DNA from: Phytophthora colocasiae
Taxonomy: Eukaryota > Oomycota > Peronosporomycetes > Peronosporales > Peronosporaceae
Direction: 5' to 3'
Assembly: GCA_018806915.1 (NCBI GenBank)
Contig: JAGKQI010000051.1
Location: 1 to 64,000 of the forward strand
Length of the DNA: 64,000 nucleotides
Below the pieces are notes generated by a model. It saw only the letters and a program-made list of their open reading frames with translations, was not told the DNA's origin and ran no database searches. This document shows positions 21,760-32,766 of this stretch, one piece after another (position 1 is the first letter of the stretch; every line of letters begins with the position of its first letter). Both the position numbers and the translations under genes were made by a program.

Positions 21760-23288
21760 TGTGGCGAAGTGGGTGAACACTTTTGACCGCCCAGGGGGTT
21801 GCGTATAGTGTGCCGTCCAAAAGGAACAACCCAGACACTAAAAACTCCAAAGGAGAGTTAGTAGTAAGGTGTCCAGTTGGAGTGAGTCAGCACCACCTTC
21901 CGGTGTCCAAATGGGTGTCCGGAAAGTGGCTTGGCGTGTGACCTTGTGACTACCCTCGTAGGTGTCGTTTGTCTTCGAACGCGAGGAGTCTGCACCGAAA
22001 GTGTTATCTCCAAAAGATTGTAGAAATAGATCCGGAGGGAGAGTGCTAACCAAATAAACACTTCCCAAACGGTGGTTAATTAGTCCGAAAGTGGGTAAGC
22101 ACTTATGGGCAAAGTACTTCCCCTCCAACAGTTAACCAAATATACAAGAGAGTTAAACCAAAATATACAACCGCTTCTTATTCTTTTTGGCCCTCGAGTG
22201 GTGGGCACTCCAAATGCCAGTACGACTAGAGCAAAGTCCGGAGCACTGGCACAGTTCCGGGGCTCTTTAAACAGCGCACCACTTCCGATAGATTCACTAG
22301 GAATCTCCGGAAGAATAGAGTTCAATATATATGTCCCAAATACTATATAGTATTTAAGCACACACAACCAATACAGTCCAAACACACAAGCAGTCAAATC
22401 AATCAATTTTAGGGTGACTACCACTAACCTCCCAAAAACGCAGTTATAATATGAAATAATACCCGAAAGTATCAACTGGAATATGAAATGGAAGGGTCAC
22501 ACCGGGATACGCCGCCCGGATCACCTTTCCAACTTGGTCTTACCCTGGCGGAGATTCACGCGGCGGTGACGCTTGTCGACGCGGCCTGACGCTTGTTCGG
22601 CTACACGTGAAGCCCTCTTCTCGAGGCTGGTCCACGGCTCCTCACAGTGTGTCTTGGGAACACCTTCCAAGACTTAGCACTTACGCCCTTGGTGGCAAAT
22701 TGAACTCTCTTTAATGTATAATAGCTAGCACTAGCTAAACATGCAAAAATATACTTGGTTTCACTATGTAGTAGGGGCGTCTCATCAGGAAGAGGCTTGC
22801 GTTTCAGTAGAATACCATAGAGTCAAAGAACACGGAAGAATTCCAGCTGGCTCCGGACACATCATCGTCGGTCGTCTTGGTCGGTCGGAAATATATGGCC
22901 TTGAGTATACCCGAGACTCAACCAGGATACTGGGTACAAACCAGACAGTCTCCGATAGTCAAACGTTAACCTCCACTTCGAACCTTCGACTTGATAATTT
23001 GGGTCTCGCATATACTCCAAAAATAGAACCCTTGGTCATGGCGTTACCGAACAGTCACTTGGTTTCGGTGTTCGAATCATCTGGAGTGCATCTTCCGGAG
23101 TATGTCAGGATCTTTTCAAGTCGTTTCCATCTTTTGGAGTCAGCAACCCTTCCCAGGCTTGCCCTTGTCCCTTGGCACCCACAACTGTGCCTTAACCCTG
23201 AAATCATTTGGACCAGTAATATCGTCAATGCCGCTCTGGCTCTGGGAACCGGCAGTCCATAGAAAATTTGCAGAGTCACAGCTTCACA
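21760..23288 (-). repeat. 5' LTR of element B1
   Basis: Full-length partner of 11011-12546 (1529 against 1536 bp). It carries extra homopolymer-length differences, for example in the AC run near 22362. Its right edge (TTCACA at 23283-23288) abuts the 53-bp spacer. Confidence 0.95.
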
Positions 23289-23341
23289 TTTGGGTCGCGA
23301 ATATCGGTGAAGGAATTGACGTGCTTCTGGGAATGGGTTTT
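23289..23341 (+). other. 53-bp inverted fragment of element A protease between B1 and B2
   Basis: On the plus strand it reads WVANIGEGIDVLLGMGF, a protease segment also found in B (WVANIGEGVDMLLGMDF). It is exactly the piece missing from element A between 35540 and 11010. Element A is sense on the minus strand, so the fragment is flipped. Its first four bases TTTG match the complement of CAAA at 35540-35543, and its last four TTTT match the complement of AAAA at 11007-11010. Confidence 0.92.
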
Positions 23342-24869
23342 TGTGAAGCTGTGACTCTGCAAATTTTCTATGGACTGCCGGTTCCCAGAGCCAGAGCGGC
23401 ATTGACGATATTACTGGTCCAAATGATTTCAGGGTTAAGGCACAATTGTGTGCCAAGGGACAAGGGCAAGCCTGGGAAGGGCTGCCGACTCCAAAAGATG
23501 GAACCGACTTGAAAAGATCCTGACATACTCCGGAAGATGCACTCCAGATGAATCGAACACCGAAACCAAGTGACTGTTCGGTAACGCCATGACCAAGGGT
23601 TTCTATTTTAGTAGTATATGCGAGACCCAAAGTATCAATACGAAGGTTCGAAGTGGAGGTTAACGTTGGACTATCGGAGAATTGCTTGATTGTACCCAGT
23701 ATCCTGGTAGAGTCTCAGGTATACTCAAGGCCATATATTCCGACCGACCAAGACGACCGACGATGATGTGTCCGGAGCCAGCTGGAATTCTTCCGTGTTC
23801 TTTGACTCTATGGTATTCTACTGAAACGCAAGCCTCTTCCTGATGAGACGCCCCTACTACATAGTGAAACCAAGTATATTTTGCATGTTTAGCTAGTGCT
23901 AGCTATTATACATTAAAGAGAGTTCAATTTGCCACCAAGGGCGCAAGTGCAAAGTCTTGGAAGGTGTTCCCAAGACACACTGTGAGAGCCGTGTGGACCA
24001 GCCTCGAGAAGGAGGCTTCACGTAATAGCCGAACAAGCGATCAGGCCGCGTCGACAAGCGTCACCGCCGCGTGAATTCCGCCAGGGTAATGGACCAAGTT
24101 GGAAAGGTGATCCGGGCGGCGTATCCCGGGCGTGACCCTTCCATTTCATATTCCAGTTGATACTTTCGGTATTATTTCATATTATAACTGCGTTTTGGAG
24201 AGGTTAGTGGTAGTCACCCTAAAATTGATTGATTTGACTGCTTGTGTGTTTGGACTGTATTGGTTGTGTGTGTGCTTAAATACTATATAGTATTTTGGAC
24301 ATATATATTGGATTCTATTCTTCCTGGAGATTCCTAGTGAATCTATCAGAAGTGGTGCGCTGTTTAAAGAGCCTCCGGAACTGTGCCAGTGTTCCGGACT
24401 TTGCTCTAGTCGTACTGGCATTTGGAGTGCCCACCGCTCGAGGGCCGAAAAGAATAAGAAGCGGTTGTATATTTTGGTTTAACTCTCTTGTATATTTGGT
24501 TAACTGTTGGAGGAAGTACTTTGCTCATAAGTGCTTACCCACTTTCGGACTAATTAACCACCGTTTGGGAAGTGTTTATTTGGTTAGCACTCTCCCTCCG
24601 GATCTATTTCTACAATCTTTTGGAGATAACACTTTCGGTGCAGACTCCTCGCGTTCGAAGACAAACGACACCTACGAGGAGTAGTCACAAGGTCACACGC
24701 CAAGCCACTTTCCGGACACCCATTTGGACACTGGAAGGTGGTGCTGACTCACTCCAACTGGACACCTTACTACTAACTCTCCTTGGAGTTTTAGTGTCTG
24801 GGTTGTTCCTTTGGACGGCACACTATACGCAACCCCTGGGCGGTCAAAGTGTTCACCCACTTCGCCACA
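23342..24869 (+). repeat. 5' LTR of element B2
   Basis: 1528 bp, inverted copy of the B1 LTRs. Several single-base deletions in homopolymers are shared with 21760-23288, for example shorter G runs near 24222 and 24138. Confidence 0.95.
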
Positions 24870-24871
24870 GC

Positions 24872-24908
24872 TGGTGCGTGCCCGGATTCGGAACCGAGGA
24901 TATCACCG
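24872..24908 (+). promoter_or_regulatory. tRNA primer binding site and leader motif of element B2
   Basis: Two bases after the LTR, TGGTGCGTGCCCGGATTCG is complementary to a tRNA 3' end. It differs from the B1 site by a missing CG and one extra base in the loop region. GATATCACCG at 24899-24908 is shared with A, B1 and C. Confidence 0.8.
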
Positions 24909-24980
24909 AGTTATCCTTTTATATTTTGTTGATTAGTTTTGGGGGATTGATTGCTTGCTAACTTTCCAAGTGTGGTTGTT

Positions 24981-27900
24981 ATGACTGGAAGTGGAAGTGG
25001 AAGCACGCGCAAAGGAGGAGGCGACGCGTCTCTAAGTGGAATGACTACGAGATCGTCGCGTCGGTTGAAGGGGCAGCAACCTGATGAGCATGAAGATTTG
25101 GATGCAGTTATCAGAAGAAATCGTCAGGCGAATGCTGCGAAGCGGAAGGCTGCTCTGGAGGCCAAGGAAGCGAAGGAATCACTGGAAGAAGAAGAAGAAG
25201 AATCTGAACCAGATCAACTGGACGCGCACCTCGCGAGCCAGGAGGATAGTGGCTCGGAAGAGTCTTCGGGAGAAGAAGGTGACCCTGAGCAGGAGGAGTC
25301 TGGGTCCGACGAGGATCCAGACGAAGAAGAAGAAGTGTCTGAATCCGACATCGAAAGACGTCCGGATGATGCACTGGTGGACGACTCCGGCCTGGAGGAG
25401 TCCGATGGAGAAGAGTATGACGCCGTCTCAAGTGAGGCTGAAGACTCTGGAGCAGACGTGTCTGATGAAAAAGCTGTCGAAATGGAGTCCCCCATGGAGG
25501 ATCGAGTTCCGGACTCTCCTTCACCTGGAAGAATGGCTCCGGTCGGGGACGCCCGAGAAGAATCATCGCAGTTCAAGACAGAAGTCAAAACTGAAGTGCG
25601 CCCGTTATCGCCAGTTCGTGAAGAAGCTGTGCTTGAAGACGAGGTTGTATCTCAGCCGGACGCTATGGAAGTGGAGATGCCGCAATTAATTTCGGAAGAT
25701 TCGCCGCTTCCGGATGACCGGCGTTTTTCGGAGGTGCCTGTGGTGCCCGCCCAAGCAGCGCCCCGTTTTGACATCTCAGACACTCAGATGCATGAAGCTC
25801 CAGAAGGTGGACGGATGTCACCTGAACCCCTAATGACTGATGTTCAAGCGAAGGAGTATGTGGCTGCTCAAGTCCGACGCTGGGAGCAGGACAGTTCCGA
25901 AAGGAACTATCCACCTGAGTTCCATCATGGCTGGCCGCAAGTCTACCTGGAGTGCGAACCGTTCATCGGGGCCGCTGCGATGACTTCGGAATACCTGAAC
26001 CGTCGCATCCTAATGCCGGCTCAGACTGACGCTTGGATCTCAGAGTTGCAGATACAACGCCGGACGTTTGGATTCGTTCAGGATGTCCAAGGCGCGCTGA
26101 TCCCGCCTGCGGAGTTTTCGCCCCGAGAGTGTATCGCTGTTCTTCAAACGATGCTATTCGAGGCTGGGTTCAGTTTCGTCAACTTGGTTCCAGGATGGTT
26201 TAGGACGCGAGTGTTCAAGGTCCACCTGGATTTGGTTCGACAAGTGGTTGGTGACGTGTTTCGGTTGCTTGTGGTTGAGATGATCGAGTGGAGACAAGTT
26301 ATGCTCCGTGCTCACGAGTACATCAGAATTTTGGAGACTTCTGGAAGACAAGGATTATATCAACAACATCCAGAAGTGTTTCGTCATGGTGAAAGTGTTG
26401 TCATTTCGGATTACGAGACCTCACTATTCGGTCGAGACTTTGCGAGACAGCTCCAGTTGGCAGGTTTCCGTAAGACAAGAAGTCAAGGGCCACCCCAAGG
26501 AGAGGTCCAGCCGAAACGTCTTCAACGTGTCATGCCCAGAGCGCCATCGTCCATCCCGTCGCCCGCGTCATCTTCGCTGCCGTCTGTGCCGTCATCGGTA
26601 CTGCGGAATCTGGAGGCGAGCCAGGGTGATCAGTCGTCCAAGAGCGCCATGTCATCCAGCAGAGCCTCTTCGGAACGCACGAACTCGGCTCGATCTTCGA
26701 GTATGTTTGCATCTTCGGGAGGTTCCAGTGAGTCCATGGCGAGCGCTACATCAGGATCGCGAACTTTGCGAGAAAGCACTTCTGATTCTTCGGGATTCGG
26801 GATGAGTAGGAGTGGGGGCAGTCATATGCCCTTTTCCAGATTCGCGCCCATGGCGATGTCAGCTCGGAGCTTCGGAGGACCGATGTCGATGGAGTCTGGA
26901 ATGTCTTTTCAGATCACGCATGGAAATCCAAGTGGGGCCCGTGAGGATGTGAGTCGCAAAGATGTCGTACCAGACTCGAAGGTTGACATGCATAAGAAGA
27001 AGCGTGCCAAGCCGTCCTCAAAACGGCGAGAGGCAGCTCGAGAAGCCCGTCAAGCCGGATCTCCTGAGGCACATGATGAACTGAAGCCTGAAGGCCGACG
27101 TCGTGAGAGTCCCAGTGAACCTGCCAGGTCAGAGCGTTCGTCCAAGTCAGCTAGCTCTGGTTCCACACAAGTCGCGCTGAACACGATGTTCCAGCTCCAG
27201 AAGGTGATGGCACGAATGGAAGACCAGCAAGGGTCGGCGCTACAGAAGATGTCAAGCGACCTGGATTCCAAATTGGAGCGCTTGCTGGACTCGAGGATTC
27301 AAGGGATGTTCCCGAAGCAGGAGCCGACTCAAGTGTTTACCACTACGCAAGTCGTCCCAGCAGAGCCACGTCCTGATGAAGATCATTCCGCAGAGCGTTT
27401 ATCCAGAGAGCAACGTCATAAGAAGAAGAGCACCAAGTCGAAGCGTAACTCGTCTGATGACCGGAAGGTGTTCGACCTTCAGCGCGAGCTGGAGGCGTCC
27501 GAGGCTGCGAGGAAGAAGGAGCGTGAGATGTCGACGGCGGTGCAGAAGTTCTTGGCCTCGCAAATTCGCGACTTAAAGGCAAAGACGTCAGGACCGTCCG
27601 TTAGTGCAACTCAAGGTGGGACATCTTCTGATTTGGCAACTTTACACCCAGTATCCAGTGCCCTATCCCAGAGCACATTCCATACGGAATCTCAGAAAAC
27701 AGATGTTCGGAACCCTGACAAAGCATTTGCCGCTCAACTGGCCGCCGCCCTCAAAGTTGTTTCTGGTGAGACGAAGACGTCCAAGACTCCTGAGTCTAGG
27801 AAGCACCATAACGGCAAGGCAAGGGGGGCAAGCGACCCCGAACGGAGAAGATCATCTGAAGTAAGACCTCGAAGAGAAGCATCAGGCGATGGATCCCGGA

Positions 27901-29294
27901 GAAGGGCGTCGAGGAATGGGACAAACGCGCCGAGGAAGGGCTCATCGTCAAGTAAGGGCCAGTCTTCTAAGCGGTCAGTCTCCAGACGGAGACGGCCTTC
28001 GGACGATCCAAGCTCGTCCAGTTCGAGCTCCGACTCTGGCAGTGACTCCGACTCCCCGAGTTCAGATAGCAGCTCTTTCGAAGACACATTTCCCGGAGTT
28101 ATGACTCACGACTGGGCCCGGAATGGAACCACTACGTACCTGTTCAAGCCGTTTGTGAATGCGAGCACTCTGGAAGATTTTGACGAGAAGGCGCCGCTGG
28201 CCACTCGGATGAGATGGTTGGAAAGGTTCCAAAGTATGTCAGTTCAAGGAGGCTGGACAGACAGCGTGAAGATATACGAAATGAAATTGAAGTTGTCCCC
28301 TGCTGTCCGGAACTGGCGCGCCAATCTGACTCCGAAGGTTCGCCGGAAGTGGAAGGATTTTCTGAAGGCGTTCAAGGAGCGATACTGCAAGGCGAAGACT
28401 TCCGACGCTGAACGTTACTATACGATGGTCCAAAAGAAGAACGAGTCTCCACTGGATTTCTACTACCGACTCAACAAGGTGGCGGATCGAGCTGGAGTCG
28501 ACATCGATGGATCGAGTAAACAGCGCGAAAGTCACTTGAAGGTGTTCATCAAGAAACTTCTGGACTCCAGACTTCGGATGACGCTCCAAGGACAACGACT
28601 CCGAAGCTTGAAAGATGTCGAGTACGTCTTACGGCAGCATGAAGACTTGACTTTGGATGACGAATATGATACGCCACCTCCGAAGCGAGACTTCCGGGCA
28701 GACAACGTTCCTCGTGACAAGTTCCGGTCCAAGCGGACAGGTAGAGCATACCTCGCTCGAGATGATGAAGGCTCGGAAGATGACGATCGACATGTGAGGT
28801 TCCAAGATGAGGAAGAGAAGCCACCACCGGAGACCATGTCCACCTCGACTACTTCGAAGACTAATGATGGTCCGGATGACTCTTTCCTGACTATGGACGA
28901 TCTTTCGAACGCGGTATTCAAGATTCTCGAAGATTCTGGGTGGAAACCTCGATCACCTGGAGACCATCCGGACACCAAACGACATGGTTTCAAAAGCCCG
29001 ACTTACTCCGCAAGATTCTGCGAGAATTGTCGAAACTTCGGGCATGTCAAGGAGGACTGTTGGGCTGACATCGAGTGCGAACGTTGTCATAAGAAAGGAC
29101 ATCCGGTCCGATTCTGCCGAACTCGCCAATGTGACTATTGTCACCGGTATCACGAAGGATCATGTGGAGAGTACAAGGCACTCCAAGACATCAAGAGTCT
29201 CATCCAACAAGGTGCGCTGGACCTGCCGACCGCCATCCGGAATCAACTTCTGGATCCGGACGCCGATTCTGGGGAGAAACCGTTAAACCACTAA
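24981..29294 (+). CDS. gag: Element B2 Gag polyprotein (intact)
   Basis: One open frame. The ATG at 24981 (MTGSGSGSTRKGG) gives 1437 residues, and the frame is open upstream to a TTG at 24951. In order: a basic start with TTRSSRRLKG; a Glu-rich acidic region; a middle domain with RECIAVLQTMLFEAGFSF; a long Ser-rich and coiled-coil stretch; a Ty3/Gypsy capsid region (TTTYLFKPFVNAS...WRANLTPKVRRKWKDFLKAF...SPLDFYYRLN); then zinc knuckles CENCRNFGHVKEDC, CERCHKKGHPVRFC and a third Cys/His cluster CDYCHRYHEGSC. The capsid forms the particle and the knuckles bind RNA. It is several times the length of a typical Gypsy Gag because of the N-terminal extension, which element A shares. Relative to B1 it has no frame breaks. 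Confidence 0.92.
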   Translation: MTGSGSGSTRKGGGDASLSGMTTRSSRRLKGQQPDEHEDLDAVIRRNRQANAAKRKAALEAKEAKESLEEEEEESEPDQLDAHLASQEDSGSEESSGEEGDPEQEESGSDEDPDEEEEVSESDIERRPDDALVDDSGLEESDGEEYDAVSSEAEDSGADVSDEKAVEMESPMEDRVPDSPSPGRMAPVGDAREESSQFKTEVKTEVRPLSPVREEAVLEDEVVSQPDAMEVEMPQLISEDSPLPDDRRFSEVPVVPAQAAPRFDISDTQMHEAPEGGRMSPEPLMTDVQAKEYVAAQVRRWEQDSSERNYPPEFHHGWPQVYLECEPFIGAAAMTSEYLNRRILMPAQTDAWISELQIQRRTFGFVQDVQGALIPPAEFSPRECIAVLQTMLFEAGFSFVNLVPGWFRTRVFKVHLDLVRQVVGDVFRLLVVEMIEWRQVMLRAHEYIRILETSGRQGLYQQHPEVFRHGESVVISDYETSLFGRDFARQLQLAGFRKTRSQGPPQGEVQPKRLQRVMPRAPSSIPSPASSSLPSVPSSVLRNLEASQGDQSSKSAMSSSRASSERTNSARSSSMFASSGGSSESMASATSGSRTLRESTSDSSGFGMSRSGGSHMPFSRFAPMAMSARSFGGPMSMESGMSFQITHGNPSGAREDVSRKDVVPDSKVDMHKKKRAKPSSKRREAAREARQAGSPEAHDELKPEGRRRESPSEPARSERSSKSASSGSTQVALNTMFQLQKVMARMEDQQGSALQKMSSDLDSKLERLLDSRIQGMFPKQEPTQVFTTTQVVPAEPRPDEDHSAERLSREQRHKKKSTKSKRNSSDDRKVFDLQRELEASEAARKKEREMSTAVQKFLASQIRDLKAKTSGPSVSATQGGTSSDLATLHPVSSALSQSTFHTESQKTDVRNPDKAFAAQLAAALKVVSGETKTSKTPESRKHHNGKARGASDPERRRSSEVRPRREASGDGSRRRASRNGTNAPRKGSSSSKGQSSKRSVSRRRRPSDDPSSSSSSSDSGSDSDSPSSDSSSFEDTFPGVMTHDWARNGTTTYLFKPFVNASTLEDFDEKAPLATRMRWLERFQSMSVQGGWTDSVKIYEMKLKLSPAVRNWRANLTPKVRRKWKDFLKAFKERYCKAKTSDAERYYTMVQKKNESPLDFYYRLNKVADRAGVDIDGSSKQRESHLKVFIKKLLDSRLRMTLQGQRLRSLKDVEYVLRQHEDLTLDDEYDTPPPKRDFRADNVPRDKFRSKRTGRAYLARDDEGSEDDDRHVRFQDEEEKPPPETMSTSTTSKTNDGPDDSFLTMDDLSNAVFKILEDSGWKPRSPGDHPDTKRHGFKSPTYSARFCENCRNFGHVKEDCWADIECERCHKKGHPVRFCRTRQCDYCHRYHEGSCGEYKALQDIKSLIQQGALDLPTAIRNQLLDPDADSGEKPLNH

Positions 29295-30416
29295 GCCCGC
29301 TGGATGGGGATCCAGAACGCGCCGGGCTCAAGAAACCCCCTGAATTGTGTGTTTTAGTGTACGTTGGACCTGAGTTGAGACGACAAGTTAACCATCAATG
29401 CATGACCATTTTCCCGAAAGAAGACCCCACTCCAGTTGGTGATGACCCTGACGTTTTGGATGACTGGCATCCGGATAACACGGATGACACTCCTGTCGAG
29501 TTCAGGCTCAAACCCGGTGAGAGTTATGGATGGTGGGAAGAACATCGTTCGGAGAATTCGCAGAAAAGGGTTGCTATGGTACATGGTGCGGTGAACAACT
29601 GTCGGACAGAGATTCTTTTGGACTCCGGAGCTTCAGTAAGTATGCTGAGTTTGGATCTTGCGCGTAGACTCAAACTCAAGTTGGACTTCCAGAAGCAGCT
29701 CCGTGTCCTGGATTGGGAGGAGTGCCGACAATCATCTCTGCTCGGACTGAAGTGAAGGTGACTTTGGGACTGAACGTGGTGTATGGAATTGTGGGTTGCC
29801 AACATCGGCGAAGGTGTTGACATGCTTCTCGGAATGGACTTCATGTATTCGGCTGGAGTCCGATTGTGTGTTCGAGAAGGCTTGGTGCAACTTCCAGATG
29901 AAGAGAATGTGATGTTGTCCGGAAGAACGTTCGACCAACAAAGGAAAGGACTTCGGCTGGACGTGCGACCATCAGGGACGATATGCCTCAACCGGGCGAG
30001 CAAGCTGTCATCCGGATCAATTATGGCAGAGTAATCCACAATGTGAAGTTGTGTGGGCTGGGCGTGGTGACCGATGGGTGACGCAGCTTATTTATGGTGC
30101 CCGATCTTGGGCAGTCGCCGTTCGAGTGGTGAATATTTCGGAGAAGGACGTCTGGATGGGACCGAACACCACAGTCGCCCAGATTGTGGAGTACGGATGT
30201 TATCCTTGACGTTTTGTGAGGCCAGGACTTCGGAGGTGATTTATCGAGAATTTGGGAGGTCCTGATCATATGCGAGAATACCAACTCCAGACAGGAGCAG
30301 CCTGACAACAGAAGCATCATGCAGATGCTGTCCGAGTCCGACCACCATGTGTCCAAAGAACAACCTACTCGTGGCCCAAGAAATTGTTGGTAAGGCCACC
30401 CTGAGGAAGCTCAAAC
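29138..30416 (+). pseudogene. Element B2 protease and linker (frameshifted)
   Basis: The open segment 29138-29755 overlaps the gag end by 157 bp in the -1 frame and carries ELCVLVYVGPELRRQ and the active site ILLDSGASVSML. Beyond ARRLKL the frame is lost. The 3' half, WVANIGEGVDMLLGMDF at about 29790-29850, lies in another frame. Further breaks at about 30000, 30060, 30200 and 30300 affect the conserved GRGDRWVTQL...SWAVAVRV region. The same region is much less damaged in B1. Confidence 0.85.
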
Positions 30417-32755
30417 GTGCACATGGTCCAACTTCAAGTTCCACCCCCGAAAATTCCGGATGATCCTGTTCGAGAAGAACTCCCGACGATCGATGAAGTT
30501 TCAGAACCTGACGACCCTCCGCGAGTTGTGGAGCCAGATCCTGAAGAATACGAAACTTGTGATGAAGTTCCAGATGGAGATGAAGGGTCCGTTTTTGAAA
30601 GTTCGGATGATGATGAATTTTTCGATGCGATTACTGTGGATGAGGACTTGACAGGGGACGACCCTTCAGAAGATATGGCTCTGGAGGAAGAATTCGAACC
30701 CCCTAGGAGATCTTTTGGAGAAAATGTCCGGTCAGACATGTTGAATCGAGCCATTCGGAAATTGGAGACCAAGTTCACCCGGTGTTTACACGTGAGTGCA
30801 GAGGAGTTGAATTTGGAACCAGCCGTGTACGTACATGAGGGAAGTGACATGTTATCCCAATTGAAGGACCAACTGGTCATGCTTCCTGAAGTACATGAGT
30901 TGCCTCCAAGTTGTGACATCGAGAAGGTGGACGGCTCAGAGGAGACTCCGGAAGATATATCACCCAGGGTTCAAAGTCCGGATGATCAAAGTCTCCCGGG
31001 ACCAGAATCCGCCCCCCTCCCTCCTGCTGCAAGAGTCATGGCAGCCATTGCACAAGCTGGAGATACTGACCCGGGACGTCCAGATGAAGTCCCCATGGGT
31101 CCGTTGGAATTTCAGGCCGAGCGATGGCGGAGGATCAAGGCACATCAAGATGCGGATGAATACTTGTCCGAACTGAAAAGTTTTCTGAAAGGTGATCTCG
31201 AAAGGTTTTCACGCCGAAGACTCCAGAAGATCGCCAAGGTAGCCGACCTGTTCACATTGGACAGTCGAGATGTTCTTTACCGGTTGTCGACGATTAGTCA
31301 AAAACGACCTCGAGAATTCTTGGGAGAACTCCGACTAGTCGTGCCAGAATCTTTGCGCCCCGACATGCTTCATTATGCTCACGAAGATTTCCAAGGAGGT
31401 CATCAAGGGATCCGTCGGACTCATGAGAAACTTCTTTCGGAATATTATTGGCCAGGAATGTATGCCGATGTGGAACGACATGTGAAGGAGTGTGTGGATT
31501 GTGCAAGTGGAAAGGGACGACCTCCGAATGATGGTCCGTCACCCGGAAATATTGAGCCGGCTTACCCATTTGAAGTCGTTTCGATGGATTTCGTCACGCA
31601 TCTTCCGAAGTCGGCCCGCGGAAATACTTTTCTGCTTCTGTTCCAAGATATGTTCTCCGGATATGTCATGTGCAAACCGATGAATTCGACAACTGCCCAG
31701 GACGTCGCCGAAGTTTATGAGCAGGTGGTGTTCCAACGGTTTGGAGCGAGTTCGATGATTCGACATGACCAAGATCCGCGGTTCATGAGTACTGTCTTCG
31801 AATGTTTCCGGAATCTACTCGGAAGTCTTCAAAGAGCCACCCTGGGATATCGTCCGCAAGCTAACGGTCAGCAAGAACGGTCAGTCCAGACGGTCGTCCG
31901 GAGTATCCGAGCTTATATCATGGAAGCAGACCAGAGCGACTGGGACGACCACGTGGAGAGGCTCATGTTTGCTTTGAACACATCCTTCGATGCTACCCGG
32001 TTGGAGACCCCATTCTACCTGGTCCACGGCTGGGACGCTCAGGAATACCATCTCGGCAATGTTGGGTCCAAAGCCCCACAATCTTCCGGAAGGACGGCCT
32101 ACGAGTGGAGACGAAAATGCAACGCGACTACAGTTATGCGATTGCGTTTGCTGAAGATCTACAAAAGAAGGCCAAACGTCATCGTTCGGAAGTTCAAACT
32201 CAGAGATGGAAAGATTTGTCTGAGAGACTGAAGTCTGGATTCGAGAAGGGAGACTCCGTCTGGTTATATATTCCGAAGGTTCAGACTGGTTTGAGTCGGA
32301 AATTAGCTCACATGTGGCATGGACCTTTTCGAATTGAAGAAGTTCATGACGACTATCTAGTGAAACTCAAGGTCGAGGACACGGGGTACCGTGTCAACCC
32401 ATGGGTACACATAAGTCGTCTAAAGCCACGAGCCGTATTCCCCAGACGCCCAACCGGTGAAGTCCAAGTGGAAGACGACGATGCTGCTCTTCTTCCAGAA
32501 GATAGCTGGGAGCCTGACGTTGGAAACGACGAGTACGAAGTTGAAAAGATTTTGGACCTGAGATGGTCGAAGCGGACTCGTACCTCCAAGAGGACCCGAG
32601 AATATCTGGTGAAGTGGAAAGGATATGACGAACCTGAATGGCTACCAGTATCGCAACTTAGCTGCGGTGCCTTACTCTATGAATTTAACCAAGGAGCGCG
32701 GGCGCGGGCGAGGTTCCAGGCGATGCAGGCTGGGGATGATCATCCCCGAGCTTAG
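30417..32755 (+). pseudogene. Element B2 protease linker-integrase-chromodomain fusion (no RT)
   Basis: The frame 30417-32231 repeats the B1 fusion: acidic linker, QLKDQLVMLPEVHELPPSCD, then after a short junction PESAPLPPAARV and the integrase with zinc site and D, D, E residues. A frameshift in 32040-32110 passes to 32105-32755, which holds the integrase tail and the chromodomain. The junction where RT and RNase H are missing (about 30905-31015) is the same as in B1. This shows the deletion predates the two insertions. Confidence 0.9.
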
Positions 32756-32766
32756 ACGTTCACATG

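Larger units (their letters stand above)
11011..23288 (-). mobile_element. Ty3/Gypsy element B1, RT-less, minus strand
   Basis: 12,278 bp between LTRs 11011-12546 and 21760-23288, with primer site at 21757 and polypurine tract at 12547-12561. It encodes gag, protease and integrase-chromodomain on the minus strand and an antisense gene on the plus strand. RT and both RNase H domains are absent. Flanking bases are AAAA on the left (11007-11010) and TTTG on the right (23289-23292), so its own two flanks do not match. They match only if the central spacer is inverted. Confidence 0.92.

Noticed and set aside
22741..23262. 173-codon ORF in the B1 LTR
   Set aside because: Its parts recur in different frames in the other B LTRs, as expected of chance ORFs in non-coding repeats.
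23055..23630. ORF running across B1 LTR, spacer and B2 LTR
   Set aside because: It arises from the palindromic LTR junction; both halves are LTR sequence.
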